Shown here: piece after piece, positions 11,746 through 25,211 of the stretch
How the letters are laid out: each line of letters begins with the position of its first letter
Position numbering within the stretch: position 1 is the first letter of the stretch
From: Acanthornis magna
Lineage: Eukaryota > Chordata > Aves > Passeriformes > Acanthizidae
Assembly: GCA_036785705.1 (NCBI GenBank)
Contig: JAWUZG010000015.1
Coordinates: 2,309,001-2,373,000, forward strand
DNA: 64,000 bases
Reading direction: 5' to 3'
Position numbers and translations under genes: made by a program
Notes under the pieces: generated by a model
The model's database searches: none
Seen by the model: only the letters and a program-made list of their open reading frames with translations
Told to the model about the DNA's origin: nothing

Positions 11746-14700
11746 TCTCCAAGGAAGAGAAGTCAGACTAGTGGGGATTCAAGGCAAAATAAAGGCTAGA
11801 AACGAATCCAGAGAGATTGTATTTATGTACAAAGTATAAAATAGTGGCTGTGTCTTGGCTAAACAAATGCTGTAGACTTACATTCAGAGCGCTTGTAAAC
11901 AGACATTGTTACTATTGCTTTTAAACTCCCCTGCATCAGTTCGGTTCTGCCAAATGCTTTACATGCAGGGTACAGGGAGAAGGATACAGGCTTGAAAATG
12001 TGACCAGAAAACGCCATCAGCAACAGGGCAAAGTGACTTCATGTTGTTTAATTTCTCCCAGACACATTAGCAGCGAACGTCCCCAAACTCAGCAGGATTT
12101 GCTCCCTGATTCTGAAGCAGCAGAGCAGAGCTCCAGGGCAGGGGTGAAGGTGTCTCCCTGGGAACCATGGAAAGCTGGGCAGGGCACAGCTGGGGATGGA
12201 GGAGTTCTCTTTTCCCTTTTCCCCTGACTCACAAGCCTGGATACCTGGAACACATTTTCAGTTTGAACAAGCTTTCCTATCTCATCCCTTCCTGCCTTTT
12301 CTGGACTGAATCTCAAACCAGCCATGGCCACCCCACGGAGCTTCTCCAGCCAGGATTTGCACCAGCTGCCCTTTCAAATGGAAATAAGTACAGAGTGGCC
12401 TGTGAATACAGACTTCTTGAAAGGGTTCCAGGATTACATTAAAGCAGGCGGTTTGGGCACAGAAGATCAAAAAGAAAGTCACAGCCAAAGTTTACCCAGG
12501 TTTCCAGGGAGCAACCTAATAAAGAAGAATGAATAATACCCAACGAGAGGCTATGGCTCCTATTAATTCATTTGTTTACTCGGCTCCCAGAGAAGCTCCT
12601 GCCACATTATCCTCCAAAGGAGGTTCAGGTGGCTTTTTATTTGCTTATTTAAACGCCTTCCCCACCTTGTGCTGAGTCCTGGTGGGTTGTGAAGATGTCA
12701 GGCTGATTCTGCTACTGTTATTCCCCTGATTGTCTGAGTTTATTCAGTTCTCCATGGGATTATCTGGCAAGATAACAAAGAGATCTATTGTCTACAAGTA
12801 GGAGAATAGACACAACTAAAATGAGTCCAGCATCTCCATGAAAGTATTTTGCTCTGGCTAAATGTATTCCTTCTCCTCATGTAATGAAACAGGAATTAGA
12901 AGTCATCTTTGAGAAAAATGCGACAAGTTACTGTTAATGATAAACTTGGCAACCTGTTTGTCCTAAGTTTCTCCTATTCAGTTTCAAATGTGCATAATTA
13001 ATTTTTGCATTCAATCTCTGTTCTCCCTCTGGTCTGCAGCATCAAATCAGCACTTGATGGTGTCAAAGCTCACATCAGCCTAAGACAAAAAAATAGATGG
13101 GATTTTGCTGTACAGTTTCTAGGACTCTTTGGTATAGCAATTAAGATGTAAATGGAAAGAAATTAATTGATATAAGTAAGTTATTACCATCACCATTGAT
13201 TAGGTATAATCAAAATCAGTGTCTACATGAGCTATCGATTGCCACTTGCTTCTGTAGGTGCAATTGTAGCATGAATTGTCTGTGCATGGCTGGGCCCTTT
13301 ATTGTTGTAAATATCCTACTGAAGCAAGAGATTAAATTCTGTACAAGCTCTAAGGCGCCTGCAATAAGTGTGAAACCTTTGCTTTCATTTGCTGCCGTGA
13401 AGATTTAAATAGAGTATGAAGGAATATTTTTCGGTTCCCTCAATTGGATTACAGGCCTTGTCATATTTGTGTAAGGATAACAATCTCCAGGCTGTGAGGC
13501 AGCTTCATAAGCAGACCAAAAGCAGTCTGCAGTCTCTCAGGCCATAGCTGGCAGTGCCCACCAGCCTGGGCTGCCACAGAAGGAGCCAATTCTGCAAGGC
13601 AGATGGGCAATGGCATATGCAAAATTTAACTTCTTGCATAAATTCTCCAATTTGACCACAGGATTTGTCTAATACCTAATACAGTAGGATTTCGGTCCCA
13701 GTAAATTTGGGAGTGATTCAAGTGCAAAATCACTGCATTTCATTGTTGCTTATGGCACGTTTTGGCAGCTGGGATCAGTACTGAGCATTTTCAGTCACGT
13801 TACTTGAAAATCTGACTCTGTGTCTCATCTGGGGTATTTATGCCAGAAGAAAAACAAAGACCTGATTGTGCTGATTCACCCCTTTGAAGGCAATACCAAG
13901 AATTACGATATAAATAGCAAAATACAGTAGGTGATCACAATGGTTGATTAGAAAAGTTACCTAATTACACCTTTATTTTTCAAACTTGTTATTTCAAATC
14001 TGCTTCTGCTTTTCTCACTTTGCACACAGTGTGGGCCCTTTGCAAATTCCATGCAGAGCATGGGAAGAGGTGGGGGCTGCCACTCTTAGGGGGGTTTTCA
14101 GTATCAAACTATAATCTGAAATTCTTGCAATTTGACCAAAGGCTCCACAATTCCGTGGCTGAGCTGCTCCACTTCATCCAACCACTGAGTCACATTCTGC
14201 AGTGAGAAAATGAGGACCAAATATCAGAACTCAAGACAGTTAACAACACCCTCAGTGATAATTTTGGAACCTTTTATCTTCGGTATTGTTTTTCAAACCA
14301 CATCTGGAGTTCACTGGTGAGGCAAGGCGAGGAAATCCACCCAGCTGCTGTGGGTGCTGCCTGCTCTGTGCACGGGGCATGCCATTCTCCAGCTCCACCA
14401 CTGCTCCATCTTCCTCCTTAATTTTAATTACATTTAATTATTTTCCTTGATGATGTTGCACTTACCATATCAGAGATGCAATCGGTTAAGCTAGAATGGG
14501 ATGGATACTTTCTCTTAACATTTTTAGGGTGCTGGTTCCTGTCAATCCAAGCTGGACTGAGCTTCACAAGCAGAGAACAAATGTAGGTTGTCTGAGAAGG
14601 GTTTCCAAAGCTGTTTCTTCACCCTCATCAGCAAATTTAGAAAGAAATTTGAACCGAATGTGCTCAGCTCTGGGAGTTGCCATGGTTGCAACACAGACGA

Positions 14701-17700
14701 TCTAAATGTGGGAGATTATATAATCAGACAGAATGACTATTTATACAAAGAGTTTAATTTAAACAAAAAAAGGGAGAGAAAAGCAAATGTGCTGTACAAT
14801 ACCTGACTTTGTCCCTAGGGCAGAGCAGCAAGAGCACCAATGGTGTTAAATCCCAGTGCTCACACTCCCCTTCTTGGTAAGGTGCTTGTAATGTGCAATA
14901 AACCTAAAATAAAAACAAGAAAAGCGTGAAGTAAAAAGTTATGTAGATGCAAAAGATCCATCCAGGCCAGAAGGGGGCTGTTTATTACACCCTAATCAGC
15001 GGCAGTATCTTCTTTATGGAAAGTCCTGTAAACTTTTAAAGCACAGTAGTGTGGATCTCCTCCTTTGGAAGGATTATCCTGTGTGATACTATCACAGGGG
15101 CTGATTTATCTTCCCCTTGAAGTGATTAAACATATGGGAGCAGATCCTATGGCTCACAAGGTGTTACCTATACATGGTAATTTCATTCTCTCTGCTCCAG
15201 CCCTTGCACTGCTCCCTCAAGGCTGGTTCCCTGCATTTCCCCCTCCTGCACATCCCCACTGGATGGAGTGGGACTTCACCCTTATAGATTTCACTTTAAA
15301 GAGGTCCTGGGGGTCTATAGAAATGCTGGAGCTCAGTAGGGATTTCCCCACCAGGTGCTGTTACCTGCAGTGTGGTGAGGAGCAAGGAAATAATCAACAT
15401 TAACTACAGGAGATGTGGCCCAGGTGTAACCAGGGCTGTTTTGCTGGAGCTCAGCCTCACCTTTGGTGGTTACAGATCAGACAGATGTGAACGGATTGCT
15501 TTCATATTTTAACATTATAGGACAAGTGCTCCCACAAGATCCTCTCTAATGCCCGCTAATGGGAAGCTGGAAGGAGGGTGTATTTATTCAGCAACTTTTT
15601 GGAGTGACAAAACTCCAACTCAACTTTTCTGCCTGGTGACAGCAAACACTGAAGCAACCAAGCTCAGCTGATGCTGCATCCTGGCATCAATCAGCTGAGC
15701 CATTAATTTGAACAGTGGGTGTTTCTCCTCCCTGCCTTTTACTTTCTGTGATGATAAACTTTCCACGGAAGTGCAGTTCTGCTCAAATGACAATGAGAAA
15801 TGGGCTGGGGAACTGCAGGGAGCAAGGACAGAGGAAAATCTCTATTGCAGACACAAAAATGTTAAGGTTGCACAAGTAAATCCAGTTAGAGGAGAGAGAT
15901 ATACAGCAGAGTCCATCTGTCCATCAGACAATGGAGGACAGTGTATGTCTTGTTTCCTCATTTACTGATTTTCCAGGTTTTCTACTTACCCTGTAGCACA
16001 ATGTGGACACACCAGGACTGTGGATTGAGTACAAATGAGCCCTTTTCATTTCTAGAGGAGCTGCTGGTTGGCACCCAACTCCAAAAACCAATGCTGGGGG
16101 TGACAGAGCTTCCCATGGTGGGGAGTGCTGAGCTCTGGTTTGCAATGGGAGAGCTGAGCTCCCCATGGGGGCTGGGAAAATCACAACTGCTGTCACTGCA
16201 TGGCTCTGTGGGGAGGTGGCTCTGAGGGGAACACTGGAAAAGGAAAACAGAATTGCTGTCAGGCAGTTTTCTCTCGTGACTTCGGCTGTCCTGGGAGCTG
16301 GATCCTGTCTCACTGCTCAGGGAGGTCTTGGATGGCTGCAGCCTGCACAATACACACAGTCCCTTGGTAGGACACCCTGCTTTTTTCTCCTCATTTCAAA
16401 TCCCATCGTGTGTGCCTTTTGCCATTGTAGCAATCACCTCTTCTGTCTTCCAGAGTGGAAAAAAGGCTTGCAAATGTTGGCTCACTTCATTTTCATTTTA
16501 AGGGAGTACTGGAGAAGGCTCATATTTATAATTCAAGCAGGGAAGGCAGGTTCTGCTCTGTGTTTCTAAACCGAAAGCACAGTGAGAGAGAGGCCTTGCA
16601 GCAGCCCCAAGCAGGCTCCTGCTGCTCTGCTATCAATCTCAACAAACAGGGATGCTGCAGCCAGAGCTCTGCTTTTGCACAGGCTGCTGTCACTGGAAAA
16701 TAGGAGGGTTTCTTCAAAGGTGGTTAATGCTGCTTTCCCACACCCTGAGGAGCCACCCCCTCGCTGTCTGCAAGGCTTGCTCCAGAGGAAGGGATGGGTG
16801 AGAGCTGGAGAAGGGTTTCCCAAGGGGGCAGGGCACAAGCACATTCCCGTGGTCAGAGAGCTGGAGATGTGTGGAATCCATGTCCAGGTTCAATATCTGC
16901 TGGTTCCCTCTCCTGTGGAGATTTTAGCTGAGAGCTTTGAGCATTTCTGCTGCAGGCAGACTGCTCTGCCTGCCCCTGGGCCACATCCTGCTGGGTAGAT
17001 AGCAGTGGGTCACTATAAATACGAAAAATGACCTTTCAGGGAGGCTACTGCATGTGGGAAGCATTTCCCATACTGCAATGGTTACTGCATTTCCCATATA
17101 TTTTTGGTCATGTGGAGCTCTTAGCTCTCAGTCTGGACACAGCCAAAGAAGAAGGTCCTCACTGCCTGTGCTCTCTGATCAAAGTCTGAAAGGAGATAGT
17201 TTTCTGTTGCTGTATCTCGTGCACATCCTGAGGCACACCTCGGACAGCCTCTGCTTCCCCCAAACTGTGTTTTACAGGAGGATGACTCTGGTACTTCTCC
17301 TCTGCCTTCCAACCTCCCTTTAACAGCTATGGGTTGTTAGATGAAAGTTATGGGACAAATGAGACAGTTTTAAAACTCAGGGAGGCTTATTAGACTTTTC
17401 CCACCTCCTGTTCAGATTCCTATGGCCCAGTCTTTGATGAGCTTCAGAGGTCCTTATGCATCTTACTGGGCTGAGTGAGCCCTGGGTGCTTTCCCAGGGT
17501 GATTCACCTCCCTGCTGTGCTAACACAGTGAGAAGCACACCCTAATAATACATATTTATTTCTCATGACTTCCAGGTGGCTCGCTGAAGTGGACACATTT
17601 ACTTTCAGGCAGAGCCCTACCCTGGCAGATCAACAGGTCCCTGAATCTGATGTATGAGAGTCACAAAATTTCACATTGAGATCCCAGATTCAGTTATTTG

Positions 17701-19087
17701 AAGGTGTTTTGTACTGAGATCTAAGGCAGTGTGCCTGGCATTGATTTAATTTCAGGCTTTCTTTTTCATTGGGAATCTTCCCTACAAGCTGTCATGTTTA
17801 TTTTACCTCCTCCCAAATCCTATTCACTTATACATGTTTCCTTAGTGGCATTTCTGGGATGACATGGGATTGTACCGGGTCTTAAGAGGTCTTTTTTCAT
17901 CTAGCCTTTTATCTTTCTAAAGCTTCATGTTATCTGAGAAGTACTTCAAACTGAATCTCACTGTCCTCTCATGTCTTCTAAGTAAAAAGTATGAAATAAG
18001 CTTAGTCCAAATCTCTGGAGGAATTTTTTCTGATTGACAAGTCCTTGCAAACATGTCCTGGGACCTGTCTGTTCTGCCTAATAAATCATCATTAACTCTC
18101 AGCAGATGAAGAGAGATTCTCTTCATCTGACAGGGTATCAATTCACTTGCCTTAATGTATATAAGGTTTTAGGTCTCTCCCCCAGCGGTCTCCAAGAGAG
18201 GCTTTCTGTCAAGTGAAAAAATGGGATTCGGGCAGCAGAACCGAGCTGCCAGCTTTGCCAGTGATGGACGATGCAGGTGGGAATGCAGCTCTTTCCTCCT
18301 CTGCTTTATTGATCCTGTGTCTCTGACCACTGTAGCAAAGTTTCTGTAGCACTAAAGCCAAGCAGAAAATGAATGAGGGGGAGATGGTGGCTCAAAGTCG
18401 GAGTGAAAGCCTTGCTGCTCTTGGGGACAGCTTTTGGGAGGCCACCAGCAATGTCATCTCTGACTGGGGCCAGTGCTTGACCTCACAGGACACAAAATTC
18501 CAGTCTGGCACCAACTCACTGATGGCAGCCCCAAGTGGAAGGTGGTCTTCCATTTTCTTGATCACCATCTTATTTGGGCACATTAAAAAAACTCATCACG
18601 AGCAAATCAAGGAACAATGCAGGACAGGCAGGCCGTGGTTCCAGTGTTCATTGTTGGCCAGAACCATCCCGTGCTGGAATTGAGAGCCTTCCTCTGGCTA
18701 ATGGGATGTTCTCCATGCTATCTGCCCTTCTCTTCTGGAGTTTCTCACTTCTGCTGTCCAAAGCTTCAAAAACAAAAAACCAAAACCCCAACCCACCACA
18801 CTGTCCTCCTCTGCCTAGATGGAGGTTTTCCTACAGAATAATCAATTAGAAGTAATCCCCAAAATGTGCTGGGACCTTATAAAATCATAAAAACCAGAAG
18901 AGTAACAAAGTGCACAAATTCTTGCTAACATTAAATATAATCCAGATATTTCACTAAGGCCTTCATTTTCTTTTGTTATCTTTCTCTTTCTTAAGCTTTT
19001 AAAAATGTATTTGTAGATTAAAAAAATACTGCTATGTATAACTGCAGTTTATATTCTTTTGCATTTTTCCCCATAAACACCAAGATT

Positions 19088-19108
19088 AAAAAAAGAAAAA
19101 AAAAAAAA
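19088..19108 (+). repeat. Poly(A) tract interrupted by one G
   Basis: Seven A, one G, then 13 A. Simple low-complexity sequence with no evident retroposed cargo. Confidence 0.75.
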
Positions 19109-19619
19109 GATTTAAGGATTTTTCAACTTAATCCTTTCCCAGCAAGAGCTGAGCTATAAAGAAATACACCAGACGGAAGTGTTTTAATGCACTCACAGAA
19201 GTGGCAATACTGAAATCTCTGCAGCATTTTAGTCATTGTGTTTGAATATCAGGATCCTGCTTAGAAAAAAGTAGTTTATTGTCTATTTGTTGGCTTAGTT
19301 GCTATGGCAGAGAGTTCAGTGTGAGTGGCTCTGTGGGGAGGCAAACGCCTCCTGTTATTTGAAATTGGGCTGTGGCCTTGGAGGAACACAAGAGACTTTG
19401 AGAAAGGAGATGTGCAGGGAATATTCTGTGAGCAGGTGTGGCCTTGGAAGAGTCCAGGACTTTCCCAAGATTCCGATGTCCCAGCAGAATTTAGTGCTTC
19501 CAGACCCACAGTGACTACAAGGGTACCGGGGGAGTCAGATACAAATGCTGAGTTTTTGGAATTAATTGCCTTGGATCAAGGAGACACAAGTGTGTGTTTT
19601 GCCCAGCTGGGACAGGAAC

Positions 19620-19766
19620 TTGGGGCACGGAACAAGATTCCAAAGAAATATGTTGACAGATACCAAGAAACAGCGGAAGGAAAGATGGAGAAAGGAAAAT
19701 TATTATAGTTGAAGCTGTTATGAAAACAGTCTGAGTGTCCAGACAAAGGTGTCATCTACTGAAAAA
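19620..19766 (+). repeat. Diverged direct repeat, copy A (~150 bp)
   Basis: This matches 20350-20500 in the same orientation. Shared landmarks in order are TTGGGGCA-GGA-CAA, CCAAAGAAAT, AGCAGAAGGAA-like, a GTTAT-AA-ACAGT block, CCAGA-AAAGG and CCATCAATGGAAAA-like. I estimate about 70% identity by eye with several indels, so the duplication or the parent element is old. The family is not recognised; it could be an old LTR or DNA-transposon fragment. A CR1 copy begins at its right edge. Confidence 0.6.
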
Positions 19767-19890
19767 ACCACAGAAGAGTTTGGATTGGAAGGGACATTAA
19801 AGATCACCTCAGTCCAAATCCCTGTCATGGCCAGAGAGTCTTTTCACAGACCAGGCTGCTCCAAGTCCCATCCAACCTGGCCTTGAAATA
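19766..19890 (-). mobile_element. CR1 LINE fragment, 3' end
   Basis: Reverse-complement CR1 3' end. The + strand reads ACCACAGAAGAGTTTGGATT, GGAAGGGACATTAAAGATCA, GACCAGGCTGCTCCAAGTCC and CATCCAACCTGGCCTTGAAA. It sits exactly at the right border of direct-repeat copy A, so it probably inserted there after the duplication. Confidence 0.88.
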
Positions 19891-20349
19891 AGTGCTTTTG
19901 TTCTTTTAATCGCTAAAAACAAGTGCAAACAAGATTAAAATATCTACTCAAATATTTCCATTCTGAATATGCAACTATTTGAATAGTCATCTGTTAAAAC
20001 TGTCCTAGAGGTAAATCTGGTCCTTTTAATGTATCCACACAACTTGCTTTTCAGTCTTGCCCATTCCACGGGAAAGTTGAACTTTTGAGTCTGCTCTCCT
20101 TCCCAGCCTTGACTCTATAAAAAAAAAGATTAATTTTATTGTATGATCCAATTTTTCAAGCTTTTGACTTTTCAAGGCTTTTGAAAGAAGCTACTTGAAA
20201 TTTCTGCTAACACAGAAAATAATAGTAAAATACCTCCATCCCTCAAGACTTTGCCCAGTATTTAGGCTGTGAGAGCATAGCCATGTAAAGGTGGCATTCA
20301 GGGAACAAGGCTTCTGCTTTCAGTCTGGGGATTGAAGGAAAAACAGGGG

Positions 20350-20500
20350 TTGGGGCATGGAGCAAAAGACCAAAGAAATGCGCAGCACGTGGCCAAACCA
20401 GCAGAAGGAAGGATGAAGGAGTGAAAATTCAGCTACTCAGGTGCTTGAGGCAGTGTTATAAACAGTGTGGTGCCCAGATAAAGGAGCCATCAATGGAAAA
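20350..20500 (+). repeat. Diverged direct repeat, copy B (~150 bp)
   Basis: Second copy of the 19620-19766 sequence, same strand, about 730 bp apart (start to start). It carries a ~10-nt insertion in the middle relative to copy A. There is also weaker similarity just upstream of both copies (CTGGG-A, GGAA, ACAAG words), so the true unit may be larger than 150 bp. Confidence 0.6.
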
Positions 20501-23500
20501 TAAAAACAAGTAGTTAGACATCACTAAAGCATCAAGAGTCACCAAACAAATAGCAGAGTCCTCCTTTCTTATGTCTGGCAAGTGAAGGAGGTGCTGGCTT
20601 ACAAAAAGGAAATTTCTTAGAGTGCCTTCCAGCACTCAGCCCTGAACTGCTCAGTGCTTGGCACTTCTGCTGTGCCTCTCACCTGGGAAAATGTTGAGTG
20701 AGAGACCTCGTAACACTTTTGTGGTGTGAGGTAAATCACATCACCCTCAACATCATGGACGTGGCCCCCTTGTTGGACAGGCTCCGAGCTGCTGCAGTGC
20801 CACAGGACTGGGGTTTATCCAATTCCTCAGTCAGACAAAGCAGAAGGAAACAACCCTGTGGAATAGGAAGTCAGGAGTTCTGCTCCTTTTTTTATTATGG
20901 CATGTGTCATAAATTTACAAAGGGCTCCCGAAAGCAAGAACACTGTCAGGCTTCTCACAGCACCACAACTTGTTTATGGCTTGGTTAACTGCACACACAC
21001 ACATAAAAATCTACCACAGTTGTGTGGAATTCACAGCAGAAACCAACGCTAGTTACCTCGTGAACAATGGTTTATTGTGATCCTAAATTGGGCCTCTTTC
21101 TGCAGTTACTTAATATTTAGTAATTTTTAATGTTCTGAAAGAGGTTAACCAAGTGTTGGTGCCTTAGTGCACACAAGGGCTGTGTTTTCTCATGGCCTGT
21201 TACTGAAATACTGCATCTGTTACCTTTCTGTTGAGAGCAGCTTCAGAAAACCTGGACAGTTTCCAGAGCGGTACCTTTTTTTCATCACTGTCAGCTTCTG
21301 TCAGTTCATCTCTCAGTCATAAAATTTTTAAAACAAAGTCTACTGTCTGTTGTCTAATATTCCTTCCATTAGCCATGCCCCGCACTTTCATTGCAGGCAT
21401 CTGACATTAACTTTTGGCACAGATAGTGTTTTACAAATCTAAAATACCTTGCTGACGCTACCTGACCCTCCAAGCACGCTTAGGAAATTGCCATAACTAC
21501 CTCTATTTTACAGAAAAGCTTGAAAGGAGGCTCAGACAGAAGTGATACCCCAATTTTCGTTCAGGGTCGGTAATTTAGGTGTCTCGTTAGTTGTGCTCCC
21601 AGCACTTCAGCCTGAATTTCACTGCTGTTAAATAATCAACTCTAACAGGGTACTTGCATGCTTTATTCTCCTGGAAACAAGGCATTGTGAGCAGGGTGCC
21701 CCAAAAGGATGTGCACACAATAGCAATTTTAGCCCCTTTAAAAACTGAAGCTTCTGTCTTGAACAATAGACAAGGACTTAAGGAGCCTTGCAGATCCTCT
21801 GCAGGAATTTCAATGTGCTTACAATTTTTTTTATTATCTGGCCTTCATATCTTTTTTCTTTTTTTTTTTTGTCCCCTGTCCTTCATCTGTTTTCCCGCAG
21901 TAATTTCACGACCTTCTGCTGAGGTATGATGTGTCCCAGCTAGTGGAGGTCTTGTTCCTTGGTATTGACTGTGCTGCATTATTGGAAACCTGTGGTTCAG
22001 TTTATAACCCATCATATTTTCCCTGGCTCTCTCCAGAGGAATAGTGCTTCTGATTAATTTTATTAGTGGGTTTATTTCAGTTCAAAATGAGGCGTGGGTT
22101 TCCAAGTGACAGAAAATAGTCCTTTTCTTAGAGTATAACAATGTAGTTGGGAGAGGTATTATCCAGAGAAAATGAGAAGATTTTAAAGGTTTCTTTAAAG
22201 GAAGAAAATTTCAGGCTTGATTAAAAACAGAACTAAAGGGGGAAAGAAAGGTTCAGCAGTAATTCCAAAACAGGAGTTGCAAAGATTTCTTCCACGGGTG
22301 GCTGCTGTAGTCTATTACCCTCACAGCAACACAGTGCTGAACACTGGGTGGCAAAAATTTCATTATGCTAGGAGCTTGTGTACAAAATTTAGAAATTTCC
22401 AGATAAAAGAGTGAGGAGGGACTGAGAACTTGAGGAACTAAACCTGAGTGCAAGAAGAAAAGGAAGGAACCACAATTTCTGTGTCAGTCTCTGGATCCAA
22501 GGGTGCCAAATGAAATGGTTTTCATTATCTTGCCTTGAGTAAGATTATTCATCTTAATTTCTCCCCCTTGCCTTGCAAATATTAGATGCAACTGGGGAGA
22601 TAATGGCCAATTCTGGAATTCTTCCTTGTTCTCCCAAGACAGGTGGTATTCTTCCTTATCTGAGGACCACGTTCACCACAAAACATTTCCTCATTTTTAT
22701 TCCAGCTTCCTACCTTTACAGCCGAGCTCCTTTCTCATCTGTGAATCATCTGCCTTGCCTCTTGATACCTCAAGTGAAGTGACTACTACATTTTGCTTAA
22801 ATTCAATGATCTTCTTTCCCAGCCCATCTCTTTTTAAAGCATTCATCAAGCAAATTATGGAGTCTCAAGAGTGTGAAGTCTTCCTGTTCAACTCTTTCCT
22901 CCCTTTTAAAGCAGCGAAGGCAGGGAGCAGAAATTAATGCAACTTTTGTCTCTGCCTTGACTTCAGAGAGCTCTTAAAACAGAGCATTTCCTCTCATCAA
23001 AAGCTTTCTCCAAGGTGGTGCTCGCTTTGCTCAGAGCCTGTGTGCACTCATCTTCCTCAATCCTTCATCCATCACACAGGGGGGTCTGCTGTGGAGGATC
23101 CTGACTGAAATCCCACCCTTTCTCCAGTTTAAATTGGGGTTGATGGTTTGATCTCTTTGTGGGACAAGTCCCTGGAGCAGGGAGTGCTCTGGGGACACTG
23201 GGAGGACTGGGAGCTCAGCCCATGGAGGTTGGCTCTGCTCACTCCTTCACACTGGGGATTTCCAGTCAAGATCTGCAGTGTTACAAAGTCCAGCATTGCC
23301 TGATTCCCATGTCCTTTACTGTGCCAGCAGAAGTGACTTACTTTCCTGTGGCTGACATTTATATTCTCCTGCAAATGAATGATTGCATTGCCTGGTTCAT
23401 GGTTATGCACTTGTCGACAGCGACATGTTTAACTTCATTTTCATGAGTTATTTACAAGGGCAGAGTTAATTGCAATTGTTTTTTACCCAGTCTGCATACA

Positions 23501-25140
23501 GGGTACCTACACAGTCCATATGAAATATTTCAGATATCTGTGATCTTTCTCCAAAATGATAAAGTTTGAAATATTTCAGATTATTAAAACCAAACTCCTT
23601 TTCCCAAGGGCTCTAATTTAGAATAAGCTTCCAGCCCAGAAGTAACAAATCAAATAAAGATTTGTAGTGACAGTATTTTGTACTTCCAGGTGTCTTTATA
23701 TTCCTGGTATGTACATTTTCCCTGCATAAGATACTCACATTTTTATCCTTTATGTAAAAGCAATTCCATTTTACGTCACTTATGGTAGCACAGAGTAAAT
23801 CCACACAGGTAGATGATTTTTAGTAAATTTATTTATCATTTAATTCTCCTCAGCAGATCATTGATGAGCCAAGGTATCAAGACACACCTTGAAAAGGTAG
23901 AAGGGGTCATTCAGAAGAGGAAAGGAAGTTAAATAGGTTCCGAGTTATAGTTTAAGGAGAGTTTGAAAGCATTGTAAGGAAGAAAGAAAGGATGATGGAA
24001 TTCCAGTCCCAGGACAAAGACAGGCCTTGCTCCACCTTATTCCACTACAAATGGAAAGGAATAATGTCAATCTTCAACGCTGAAAAATTACTTTGAATCA
24101 GGCCCCAAATAAGGAGGAGTCTGACCTCATCACGAGACATTCTGTGTTCTCATTTCTCTTTGATTTTGTTTTAGGATTCAGAATGGTAACTCTCTTGACA
24201 CAGGCTAATAGATAGAAATTCCACTTGGAAACTCCAGCTGAATTTAAGTCATCGGGAGTGGCCCAATTATTTTCCTTGTAAAGAGGACTGGAATAAGGAT
24301 GTCAGCATGATCCTCCTGGTGTTGCACCCTAACTAGTTACACAAACTTTTGGGAGTTGAATTAATGGACTCCAGGCTCCTTAATCCCATGGCAATGATCA
24401 GCCTTAAAGATCTTTTAACCTGTCATTAGAGACACAGGAAAAAGAAAAATAGTTAAAGGATGGAAGATGTTAGGTATGAAGCAAGGTTTTCATTTTAACA
24501 ATATCCCTTAATCCTTTTTCCTTTAGCTATTTGAGAGAGCTTTTTCTAAGGAAAACTCAGGTTTGGATACTTTCAGGTGGTGCAAAAGAAGAAAAAAAAG
24601 AAATATTTGTGAGAAAAGAGCAGTTAGTAGAGATAAGGGAGCTGATGTTACTGCTGCTGCTATTGTTCCTGTTGAAATCTAATTCTAATGCCTTGGGGGA
24701 AAAGAAAAAGAAAGAAAAAAACCTGCGACACAACAGGAGCAAGAAGAGATTAGCAAAGAAAAGATGCATCCTCTGTCTTTGTGGGACAGACTTTTCCTGG
24801 CAGTTATACTTGTAGAGATGCAGAGAGAGCCTGTGATCTGATCAGCTTCTCCAGCACTGATGTGGGGATACTGAAACTTGGCTTTTAGCTTCATTTCCAG
24901 TAGCAAACACAGCCGTGCTGCAAAGAGATAGCGAAGTCTTCGCCTGGCTGACCCTGCCTTTTTGTTCTAATAGAAGAAGAAAATAGAGTAGGAAAACAGA
25001 AAGTATCAGTAGATCTTTGAGGAGTGAAAATTACTGAAGCCTTGTTTTCCCTGGATGTGTGTCCAGTGGCTGGCTGGGTTTCCTGCCTGAGAAGATTACA
25101 GGGGAAGTTCTTGCGTGTTTGAGCCCCTTATCTCTGGGCT
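20501..25140. other. Unique non-coding DNA, no gene seen
   Basis: No recognisable repeat apart from a short CA run near 20992-21003 and a T run at 21859-21870. Open frames reach 103 codons and look random. A purine-rich stretch near 24585-24760 (Lys/Glu-rich if translated) is low-complexity sequence, not a gene. Confidence 0.6.
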
Positions 25141-25211
25141 CTGAGCAGCCTGGTCTAGTGGAAAGTTTCCCTGATTTAAAGTCCCTTCTAACCCAAACCA
25201 TTCTGTGTCTT
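25141..25211 (+). mobile_element. CR1 LINE fragment, short and degraded
   Basis: About 70 bp of CR1 3' end: CTGAGCAGCCTGGTCTAGTG, GAAAGTTTCCCTG, then AAAGTCCCTTCTAACCCAAA and CCATTCTGTGTCT. It has an internal deletion compared with the other copies. Confidence 0.75.

Larger units (their letters stand above)
9683..19619. other. About 10 kb of unique non-coding DNA
   Basis: The longest repeat-poor stretch of the window. I see no gene. Open frames reach 138 codons (16582-16998) but overlap equally long frames on the other strand. 10650-11110 looks conserved: AT-rich, with repeated TAATTA/AATTAT cores and CATGAAATATGAG-type sequence. An AT palindrome-like tract lies at 11690-11745. A purine-rich A run is at 19088-19108. 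The remainder shows nothing I can name. Confidence 0.55.

Noticed and set aside
24585..24760. Lys/Glu-rich frame and its Phe/Ser-rich opposite
   Set aside because: Low-complexity purine tract. Composition alone explains both frames.
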